Source of the DNA: Gemmatimonadota bacterium
GTDB taxonomy: Bacteria; Gemmatimonadota; Gemmatimonadetes; Gemmatimonadales; GWC2-71-9
Direction: 5' to 3'
DNA: 10,755 nt
Assembly (NCBI GenBank): GCA_016880225.1
Contig: JAEHDT010000091.1
Coordinates: 1 to 10,755, forward strand
Numbering within the stretch: the first letter of the stretch is position 1; every line of letters begins with the position of its first letter. The notes under the pieces were generated by a model that was not told the origin of the DNA, ran no database searches, and saw nothing but the letters and a program-made list of their open reading frames with translations. The position numbers were made by a program, and so were the translations under genes. Positions 1 through 8,082 of the stretch are shown piece after piece.

Positions 1-684
1 GCCGTGCGCGACGCGCTCGACGCCCTCAGGGCGGCCGTGCCGCTCGTGTGGAGTGGCGGCGCGATCACGGCGCCGGGCCCTCGCCCCGACGCCGTGTTGT
101 GTACCGCCCTGCCCGATCGCGACCAGCTCGCCGCCCTCGCCCGCCTGGGCGAGCCGGTAATTTTCGCGAGCGCCGCCCAGCTGCCCTATCTCCGTTCCGT
201 CGCCACCCTCACACCGCTCGCGCTCCCATCCGCCGTCGACCGGGCGCAGGACCGCGCCGAGGCGCTGCGCGCGCGTGTGGCCGCCGTGATCACCGCCGGC
301 ACTGCGGACGCGGAACTCGCGCTGCTCGGTCCACTGTTCGAGCGGTTCGATCCGGCAGAGGTCGCGGCCGCGCTGCTTTCACTCGTTGGGGAAGGTGGAC
401 AGGGCAAGGGCGAAGAGGCCGCCCCTCCCCAGTCCTCCGGCTCGGAGCGGGTGAAGGTGTTCGTCAACGTGGGAAAGAAGGACCGCGCGTCCGCGAAGGA
501 CCTGGTGGGAGCGCTGATCCGCGAAGCGGGAGTCGCGAAAGGCGACATCGGCCGGGTCGAAGTGCGCGAGTCGTTCAGCCTGGTCGAGCTCGCCGCCGCG
601 GCCGCGCCACAGGCGGTGCGCAAGCTCACGGGCGCCACGATCAGGGGGCGGCGCGTGATGCCGCGCCTCGATCGCAACGCCTAA
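1..684 (+). CDS. DbpA RNA-binding-domain protein (5' partial, helicase-related C-terminus)
   Basis: The reading frame is open from the first base and ends at TAA 682-684, so the gene starts upstream. Residues below are counted from the GTG at position 4. Residues 149-223 match the DbpA/CsdA C-terminal RNA-binding fold: a VKVFVNVGKKD strand, then a helix with DLVGALIREAGV, then DIGRVEVRESFSLVEL, ending in GATIRGRRVMPRLDR. In the family this RRM-like domain brings DEAD-box RNA helicases to structured RNA such as 23S rRNA. A helical segment (about 78-128) and a Gly/Glu/Pro-rich linker (129-148) come before it. Residues 1-75 sit where the end of a RecA-like helicase domain would be, but no HRxGRxGR motif VI is visible. 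The protein may therefore be a degenerate helicase, or the core may lie entirely upstream. The RNA-binding domain is firm; the whole-protein function is not. Confidence 0.8.
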   Translation, partial: AVRDALDALRAAVPLVWSGGAITAPGPRPDAVLCTALPDRDQLAALARLGEPVIFASAAQLPYLRSVATLTPLALPSAVDRAQDRAEALRARVAAVITAGTADAELALLGPLFERFDPAEVAAALLSLVGEGGQGKGEEAAPPQSSGSERVKVFVNVGKKDRASAKDLVGALIREAGVAKGDIGRVEVRESFSLVELAAAAAPQAVRKLTGATIRGRRVMPRLDRNA

Positions 685-716
685 CTCGGGAACGCCGCGA
701 CGGCTTCGAGCGTAGA

Positions 717-1109
717 ATGCCCGTGCCATCCGGGACCACGCGCAGCCAGCGCTTTCTCCTCAACGGGTATCACGGGCAGCCCACCGCCGGGCAGGTCACG
801 ATCCACGCCTTCGATCGCGCACAACGGCTTCAGCGGGCGCTCGGCGCGCTCGCCAAGTGGTGGGGCATCGCCGTCCTGTCGGTCTTCATTCCCGTCGCGC
901 ACTTCATCCTCGTGCCATCGTTCCTGGCGTACGGCGGGTGGCAGTTCTTCCAGCGGCTCGGCACCGTGGAGCTCGCGAGCGATGCCCGCGGCACCTGCCC
1001 CGATTGCGGCGCGGAGCAGGTGCTCGATCTCGCGCCGCGGTGGCGCACGCCGCAGCCGGTGACGTGCCGGCACTGTCACCGGGGGTTGCGGCTGACGGCC
1101 CCATCCTAG
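717..1109 (+). CDS. Small membrane-anchored zinc-ribbon protein, unknown function
   Basis: This is a 130-residue protein starting at ATG 717, 32 bp after the preceding stop. I do not recognise a named family. Residues 1-45 are polar with several Arg. Residues 48-78 are a hydrophobic stretch (GIAVLSVFIPVAHFILVP region) long enough for one membrane helix or a tight hairpin. The C-terminal part holds two CxxC-type pairs (CPDC at 94-97, CRHC at 117-120) about 20 residues apart, the layout of a zinc ribbon that binds one Zn2+. There is no good Shine-Dalgarno site before the ATG, but no other in-frame ATG fits better. A role in membrane-linked nucleic-acid or protein binding is possible but is only a guess. 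The reading frame is supported by the paired Cys motifs, the hydrophobic block and the good fit between neighbouring genes. Confidence 0.7.
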   Translation: MPVPSGTTRSQRFLLNGYHGQPTAGQVTIHAFDRAQRLQRALGALAKWWGIAVLSVFIPVAHFILVPSFLAYGGWQFFQRLGTVELASDARGTCPDCGAEQVLDLAPRWRTPQPVTCRHCHRGLRLTAPS

Positions 1110-1122
1110 GTTCCGAACGCCG

Positions 1123-1148
1123 ACGGGCCGCCCAGCGGGGCGGCCCGT
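1123..1148. terminator. Hairpin between convergent genes, probable bidirectional terminator
   Basis: This is a perfect 11-bp GC-rich stem (ACGGGCCGCCC paired with GGGCGGCCCGT) with a 4-nt AGCG loop. It lies between the stop of the zinc-ribbon gene (1109) and the stop of the convergent HU gene (1180). The position suits a shared terminator. Neither side has a T-run, so it is not a textbook intrinsic terminator; it may work with Rho or act as a 3' stability hairpin. Confidence 0.6.
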
Positions 1149-1179
1149 GAACAGCAAACCCGGCGCGCAACGCGTCGAG

Positions 1180-1467
1180 CTATTTCTTGTTCACCGCCTG
1201 CTTCAGCTGCTTTCCGGCCCGGAACGCGGGAGCGATCGACGCCTTGATCTGGATCACGCCGCCCGTCTTGGGGTTGCGGCCCATGCGCGCGGCGCGCTTG
1301 CGGGCCTCGAAGTTCCCGAAACCGGTGATCTGCACCTTCGCTCCCTTCTTCAGCTCGCCGGCGATGATGCCCTTATCGTCGAACAGGGCTTCGATCGCGC
1401 GGCCGGCGTCGGCCTTGGACATCTTGGTCCGCATCGCCAGCGCCGCGGTCAGCTCGGCTTTGTTCAC
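1180..1467 (-). CDS. hup: HU family DNA-binding protein
   Basis: A 95-residue protein, the usual HU/IHF length (about 90-100). HU dimers bend and compact DNA and help replication, recombination and transcription. The N-terminal helices run from MNKAELTAAL to about residue 40. The family signature follows at 49-69: GFGNFEARKRAARMGRNPKTG, including the intercalating Pro of the beta arm (RNP, residues 64-66). The C-terminus is basic (KQLKQAVNKK). The start is GTG at 1465-1467, backed by AAGGAG 5 nt upstream on this strand and by the conserved MNKAEL beginning. It is the only minus-strand gene here, transcribed away from tdk and towards the zinc-ribbon gene. It lacks the features that would separate IHF alpha or beta from HU, so HU is the safest name. 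Confidence 0.96.
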   Translation of the reverse strand: MNKAELTAALAMRTKMSKADAGRAIEALFDDKGIIAGELKKGAKVQITGFGNFEARKRAARMGRNPKTGGVIQIKASIAPAFRAGKQLKQAVNKK

Positions 1468-1472
1468 CGTGT

Positions 1473-1478
1473 CTCCTT
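1473..1478 (-). promoter_or_regulatory. Ribosome binding site of the HU gene
   Basis: AAGGAG on the minus strand, 5 nt before the GTG start at 1467. It is one of the few strong Shine-Dalgarno sites in this window and fixes the HU start. Confidence 0.85.
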
Positions 1479-1506
1479 GTGAGGGTCTAGGGCACGAGAA
1501 ACCCTT

Positions 1507-1588
1507 GGAATTCCGCCCCTTTCACGGGGGGGCACCCGGAAACCCGCATAAAACCGCCACAATATGGGGGTATCCCCCGGAAATCCGC
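1507..1588. repeat. Three phased 10-bp repeats GGAA(A/T)(C/T)CCGC in the hup-tdk divergent region
   Basis: GGAATTCCGC lies at 1507-1516, GGAAACCCGC at 1538-1547 and GGAAATCCGC at 1579-1588, all in the same orientation. Start-to-start distances are 31 and 41 bp, close to three and four helical turns, so the copies would face the same side of the DNA. The first copy contains the perfect palindrome GGAATTCC. They lie 40-121 bp upstream of the HU start and 56-137 bp upstream of the tdk start. This looks like an operator array for a DNA-binding regulator; which regulator, and which of the two genes it serves, is not visible. Confidence 0.5.
1566..1578. promoter_or_regulatory. Short GC palindrome GGGGG-TAT-CCCCC
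   Basis: A perfect 5-bp inverted repeat with a 3-nt TAT centre in the hup-tdk divergent region, touching the third phased repeat. It could be half of an operator or a DNA-structure signal. It is short, and in GC-rich DNA chance is a fair alternative. Confidence 0.3.
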
Positions 1589-1605
1589 AAGATTCGGGCA
1601 CTTCC

Positions 1606-1634
1606 TTGACCGCTCTCCCCGCCCAAACTACCCT
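1606..1634 (+). promoter_or_regulatory. Probable sigma-70-type promoter of tdk, apparently leaderless
   Basis: TTGACC (1606-1611) is followed after exactly 17 bp by TACCCT (1629-1634). The -35 box matches the consensus at 5 of 6 positions; the -10 box keeps the key T, A and last T. The tdk ATG begins 9 nt after the -10 box, so transcription would start at or within a few bases of the ATG. No Shine-Dalgarno sequence precedes tdk, which fits a leaderless mRNA. Confidence 0.55.
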
Positions 1635-1643
1635 TCCACCCCC

Positions 1644-2249
1644 ATGTTCCACGGCACCCGACCCGGTTGGATCGAAGTCATCGCCGGCGTGATGTTCTCC
1701 GGCAAGAGCGAGGAGTTGGTCCGCCGGGTGCGCCGCGCCGTGATCGCGAAGAAGCGCGTGCAGGTCTTCAAGTCGCACTTGGACGCCCGCTACGCCGGGC
1801 TCTACTCGGTGTCCACCCACGACGGCGGCACGGTCGAGGCCGAGCCCGTGGACTCAGCCGAGGGGGTGATGCGCGCCGTGCGGTCCGGCACCGAGGTGGT
1901 CGCGGTCGACGAGGTCCAGTTCCTGGACGACGGGATCATCGCGGCGGCGAACGCGCTCGCGGACCGCGGCGTCCGGGTGATGCTGGCGGGCATCGACATG
2001 GACTTCCGCGGCCTGCCGTTCGGCCCCATGCCCACCCTCCTGGCGGTGGCGGAGATCGTCGACAAGCTGCAGGCGATCTGCGTGGTATGCGGCGGGCCCG
2101 CCAGCCGCAACCAGCGGCTCGTGAACGGTCAACCCGCCTTGTGGGAGAGTCCCACCATCATGGTCGGCGGCCGGGAGTCCTACGAGGCGCGGTGCCGGCA
2201 CTGTCACCGCGTGCCGAGGGCGGATGAGGACCAGACGGCGCTGCTCTGA
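1644..2249 (+). CDS. tdk: Thymidine kinase (type II, TK1-like)
   Basis: A 201-residue cytosolic enzyme that phosphorylates thymidine to dTMP with ATP in pyrimidine salvage; the length is typical of bacterial Tdk. The Walker A loop is GVMFSGKS (15-22). The DEVQF motif is at 89-93, with Glu90 as the expected catalytic base. The GIDMDFRG segment (116-123) follows. The structural zinc is held by CVVC (146-149) and CRHCH (184-188). The substrate lasso ends in the family motif VGGRESYEARC (174-184). The start at ATG 1644 puts the Walker A loop at the normal distance from the N-terminus. It lacks a Shine-Dalgarno site and sits directly behind a good promoter, so it may be read from a leaderless transcript. 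coaE follows 9 bp after the stop, probably in the same transcript. Confidence 0.96.
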   Translation: MFHGTRPGWIEVIAGVMFSGKSEELVRRVRRAVIAKKRVQVFKSHLDARYAGLYSVSTHDGGTVEAEPVDSAEGVMRAVRSGTEVVAVDEVQFLDDGIIAAANALADRGVRVMLAGIDMDFRGLPFGPMPTLLAVAEIVDKLQAICVVCGGPASRNQRLVNGQPALWESPTIMVGGRESYEARCRHCHRVPRADEDQTALL

Positions 2250-2258
2250 TCGGCTCGT

Positions 2259-3257
2259 GTGCTCAACGTAGCGCTCACCGGGAACATCGCCGCCGGCAAG
2301 TCGACCGTCGTCGACCTGTTGCGGCGCTGGGGCGCGACGGTCATCGACGCGGACGCCCTGGCGCGCGAGGCGCAGGCGCCCGGCGGCGAGGTGCTGGCGG
2401 CGATCGTGCGCCGCTTCGGCGCCGACGTGCTCGCGTCCGACGGCAGCCTCGATCGCGCCGCGCTGCGCGGCAAGGTGATGGGCGACCAGGCCGCGCTCGA
2501 TGCGCTCAACCAGATCGTGCACCCCGCGGTGCGCCACCGCCGCGACGACCTGGTGCGCGCCGCCCGGGAGAGCGGCGACGTGCTGGTCGTCAACGACATC
2601 CCGCTGTTGTTCGAGGTGCTCGATCCCGCCGAGTTCGACGCCGTGGTGCTGGTGGACGCCCCCGTTCCGCTGCGCCGTACCCGGCTCCGCGCCATGCGCG
2701 GCCTCTCGAACGAGGAGGCCGACCGGATGATCGCCGCGCAGATGCCCGCCGAGCGCAAGCGTGGGAGGAGCCACTTCGTGATCGAGAACGACAGCTCGCT
2801 CGACGAGCTCGAGCGGCGCGCGCGCGCGGTGTTCGAGGAGCTGCGCCGGCGGGCGGCCGTGGCGGCCCTGGGGCGTCCGGCGCGCACCGTCCTGCTCGTC
2901 GCCGCGCAACAGGCCGAGCACCCTGCGCTCAACGCGATCGCGGCCCGCTACGCGGACGCCGGGCTCGCCGTCCGCCGCGTGACCGGCACCGCCGCGGCGA
3001 TCGACAAGGCCCTCGCCCGCTCGGAGCAGCCCGACGCGATCGTCGCGACGGCGGCGGCAGCCGCTGCGGTGGAAGCGGCGTGGGCGCGCGCGGGCCGCCA
3101 CGGGATCCTGGCCGCCCTCTCGGACGATCCCGATCCAGTCGCGGTGCGCCTCGATCTGCGGCCCTGGGGGTACGAGCGACTGCGCCTGATCGAGCCCGGC
3201 GCGGTGGGGCTGGCGCCTCGCGTCGATCTGTTTCCATCTGCCAACCCGTTGCCTTGA
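2259..3257 (+). CDS. coaE: Dephospho-CoA kinase with an unusual C-terminal extension
   Basis: CoaE phosphorylates the 3'-hydroxyl of dephospho-CoA, the last step of CoA synthesis. Residues 1 to about 198 form a full kinase: P-loop GNIAAGKST (8-16), DAD (30-32), IVHPAVR (86-92), DIPLLFE (113-119), and the lid/C-terminal segment QMPAERKRGRSHFVIEN (161-177) with the usual ENDSSLDEL ending. CoaE is normally about 200 residues, but this protein has 332. Residues 208-332 form an additional, apparently alpha/beta segment (strand TVLLVAA at 210-216, later PDAIVATA at 258-265), then an Ala-rich helix and a Pro-rich tail. I do not recognise this part; see findings. The GTG start at 2259 places the P-loop normally. 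There is no clear ribosome site; tdk lies 9 bp upstream. The stop codon overlaps the -35 box of the gcvH promoter. Confidence 0.94.
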   Translation: MLNVALTGNIAAGKSTVVDLLRRWGATVIDADALAREAQAPGGEVLAAIVRRFGADVLASDGSLDRAALRGKVMGDQAALDALNQIVHPAVRHRRDDLVRAARESGDVLVVNDIPLLFEVLDPAEFDAVVLVDAPVPLRRTRLRAMRGLSNEEADRMIAAQMPAERKRGRSHFVIENDSSLDELERRARAVFEELRRRAAVAALGRPARTVLLVAAQQAEHPALNAIAARYADAGLAVRRVTGTAAAIDKALARSEQPDAIVATAAAAAAVEAAWARAGRHGILAALSDDPDPVAVRLDLRPWGYERLRLIEPGAVGLAPRVDLFPSANPLP

Positions 3258-3282
3258 CAGGGGTTTGGCGCTCCGGTAACCT
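3254..3282 (+). promoter_or_regulatory. Probable sigma-70-type promoter of the gcvH operon
   Basis: TTGACA (3254-3259, perfect -35) and TAACCT (3277-3282, 4 of 6 of the -10 consensus) are separated by exactly 17 bp. The -35 box overlaps the coaE stop codon. The predicted start point near 3289 gives a leader of roughly 35 nt before gcvH, too short for a glycine riboswitch. Confidence 0.7.
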
Positions 3283-3322
3283 TCGCCGCGACCTCACACG
3301 CCTCCCGAGCGAGCGACCCCGC

Positions 3323-3712
3323 ATGGCCAACATCCCCGCCGACCTGCGCTATACCGAAGACCACGAATACGTGAAGGGCGGCGGAGACGGCACTATCGTG
3401 CAGGTCGGGATCACCGACTATGCCCAGGGAGAGCTGGGGGACGTGGTGTTCGTGGATCTCCCCAAAGTGGGCGCGACGTTCGGGCGCCGGGACGTGTTCG
3501 GGACGATCGAAGCGGTCAAGGCGGTGTCCGAGCTGTACGCGCCCGTGGCGGGGACGGTGACCGAGGTGAATGCGGCGCTCGAGGGTGATCCGGCGCTCGT
3601 GAATCGCGACCCCTACGGCGCCGGCTGGATGATCAAGCTCCGCGTGAAGGACCGGGCGGAGCCCGGGAAACTCTTGAACAGCGAGGCGTACAAGAAGCAC
3701 ATCGGAAAATGA
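3323..3712 (+). CDS. gcvH: Glycine cleavage system H protein
   Basis: A 129-residue lipoyl carrier, the normal length. GcvH carries the aminomethyl group from the P protein to the T protein on a lipoyl arm. The N-terminal IPADLRYTEDHEYV block (4-17) is family-typical. ITDYAQGELGDVVFVDLP (30-47) leads to the lipoylation hairpin, where the lipoyl-lysine is Lys66 in TIEAVKAVSELYAP (61-74). GTVTEVN and NRDPYGAGWM(I)KL complete the fold. ATG 3323 is chosen because the protein then begins exactly as other H proteins do; upstream codons in this frame run through the coaE tail and promoter. The next gene overlaps the stop by 4 bp (ATGA). gcvP and a lipoyl-attachment enzyme lie downstream in the same direction, which supports an operon. 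Confidence 0.97.
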   Translation: MANIPADLRYTEDHEYVKGGGDGTIVQVGITDYAQGELGDVVFVDLPKVGATFGRRDVFGTIEAVKAVSELYAPVAGTVTEVNAALEGDPALVNRDPYGAGWMIKLRVKDRAEPGKLLNSEAYKKHIGK

Positions 3713-4398
3713 GCATGCTCACGCTCACGTTCCATGGACACGCCTGCTTCACCCTCGAGGCCGACGGCCGCCGCCTGGTCATCGACCCGTTTCTGACGGG
3801 CAACCCGGCCGCCGACATCCCGCTCGCCCGCCTCCCGAAGGTCGACGCCGTGCTGTTGTCGCACGGACACGGCGACCATCTGGGCGACGCGATCCCGATC
3901 GCCCGGCGCGACGGCGCGACGATCGTCGCGACGGCGGAACTGGCCCGGTTCTGCGGTCAACGGGGCGCGACGGTGCACGCGATGCACATCGGCGGCGCTC
4001 ATCAGTTCGCGTTCGGCCGGGTGAAGCTCGTTCCTGCATTTCACGGCGGGGCGGTCGAGGGGGACGCCACGGGGCAGTTCACGACCAACCCGTGCGGTGT
4101 AGTGGTGACGCTCGATGGCAAGACCGTGTATCACTGCGGCGACACGGCCCTGACCATGGAGATGCAGCTCCTGGCGGGCCGGGTGGACGTGATGCTGGTT
4201 CCGATCGGTGACAACTACACCATGGGCATCGAGGACGCGGTGCGCGCCGTGGACCTGGTCGAGCCTCGCGCCGTGATTCCAATGCACTACAATACGTGGG
4301 ACGTGATCAAGGCCGACCCCGAGCAGTTCAAGCGGCAGGTGGGCGACAGGGCCCGCGTGATCGTGCTCGCGCCGGGGCAAACCCACACTCTCTCCTGA
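3709..4398 (+). CDS. UPF0173-type metal-dependent hydrolase (metallo-beta-lactamase fold)
   Basis: A 229-residue cytosolic protein of the metallo-beta-lactamase superfamily, UPF0173/UlaG-like branch; length is typical. Visible metal ligands: the HxHxDH motif HGHGDH (His52, His54, Asp56, His57), His112 in PAFHGG, Asp145 in YHCGDT, and His193 in PMHYNTW. The start FHGHACFTLE with DPFLTGNP (26-33) is characteristic of this group. Members are annotated only as hydrolases, and no physiological substrate is established for UPF0173. Translation starts at ATG 3709 within the gcvH stop (ATGA overlap), indicating translational coupling; Met3 (3715) is a less likely alternative. gcvP begins 17 bp after its stop. 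Its position between two glycine-cleavage genes hints at a link to glycine or one-carbon metabolism, but nothing in the sequence gives the substrate. Confidence 0.9.
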   Translation: MSMLTLTFHGHACFTLEADGRRLVIDPFLTGNPAADIPLARLPKVDAVLLSHGHGDHLGDAIPIARRDGATIVATAELARFCGQRGATVHAMHIGGAHQFAFGRVKLVPAFHGGAVEGDATGQFTTNPCGVVVTLDGKTVYHCGDTALTMEMQLLAGRVDVMLVPIGDNYTMGIEDAVRAVDLVEPRAVIPMHYNTWDVIKADPEQFKRQVGDRARVIVLAPGQTHTLS

Positions 4399-4415
4399 GG
4401 TCGGGCGAACGCCTT

Positions 4416-7299
<2,884 letters not shown>

Positions 7300-7313
<14 letters not shown>

Positions 7314-8058
7314 GGCGGCGACGTGGCGGGTGACGCTCGACCCGGCGGGCCGGAGCGGCGCCGCCAACATGGCCATCGACGCGGGGCTGCTCGCCGAGGC
7401 CGCCTCGAGCGGCCGGGCGGTGCTGCGGCTGTATCGCTTTTCGCCACCCTGCCTGTCGCTCGGCCGGAACGAGCCGGCCGCGCGCTACGACCGGGCGGCG
7501 ATCGCACGGCTGGGCATCGACGTCGTCCGGCGTCCCACCGGCGGTAGCGCGGTGTGGCACGACCAAGAGGTCACGTACGCCGTGGCGGCGCCCATCGCGT
7601 TGTTCGGCGGGCTGCGCGCCGCCTACCACGCGATCCACGCCCGCATCGCCGTGGCGCTGCGGGCGCTCGGGGCCGACGCGACGCTTGCCTTCGATCGCCC
7701 GAGCGCGCGAGCGCCCGGCCGGAGTGGAGCCTGCTTCGCGACCGCCGTGGGAGGCGAAGTGATCGCGGCCGGGCGCAAGCTGGTCGGCTCCGCTCAGGTG
7801 CGCCAGGGCGCTGCGTTGCTGCAACACGGCTCGATTCTGCTCGCGGGGTCGCAGGACATCGTGGACGTCGTCAGCCGTCAGCCGTCCGTCGGCGGCGGGG
7901 CGACCACGCTCTCGGAGGTCCTGGGGCGCCCGGTGTCGTTCGACGAGGTCGCGTCGGCCATCGTGGATGCATGGTGGGATACGGTTTCCCTGACCGCCCG
8001 ACCGCCCGACCTGCTGACCGCCGCCCTTCGCGACTCCGCCTGGCTCTGGCGCCACTAG
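7300..8058 (+). CDS. lipM: Octanoyl/lipoyl transferase of the LplA-LipM (BPL/LPL) family
   Basis: A 252-residue cytosolic enzyme. Family members attach octanoate or lipoate to the lipoyl-lysine of carrier proteins such as GcvH. Motifs: AANMAIDAGLL (21-31, the NMAxDxAL signature), RRPTGGSAVWHD (77-88), GRKLVGSAQVRQG (158-170, with Lys160) and LLQHGSILL (173-181). Cys145 in GACFA lies just before the lysine loop, where LipM-type octanoyltransferases have their acyl-thioester cysteine. That favours a LipM/LipL-type transferase over an ATP-using LplA ligase, but LipM and LipL are hard to separate by eye. The start is TTG 7300 with GGAGG 9 nt upstream, overlapping the end of gcvP by 14 bp; the ATG at 7369 is excluded because it lies inside the conserved NMA motif. 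Linkage to gcvH makes GcvH the natural acceptor. Confidence 0.88.
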
Positions 8059-8082
8059 GGCGCCCGTGGAATCTTACGCGCC

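Noticed and set aside
713..718. TAGAAT as a -10 box for the zinc-ribbon gene
   Set aside because: It overlaps the ATG, would start transcription inside the gene, and has no -35 box at the right distance.
1468..1600. A promoter for the HU gene on the minus strand
   Set aside because: Candidates such as TAGACC or TATTGT lack a properly spaced -35 box, so no specific promoter could be supported.
3258..3322. Possible glycine riboswitch before gcvH
   Set aside because: The predicted leader is only about 35 nt, much shorter than a glycine aptamer, and no suitable stems are visible.
8048..8064. GGCGCC-ACTAG-GGCGCC hairpin across the lipM stop, as a terminator
   Set aside because: The stem is only 6 bp, has no T-run, and is built from a palindrome common in GC-rich DNA; the next gene follows closely.
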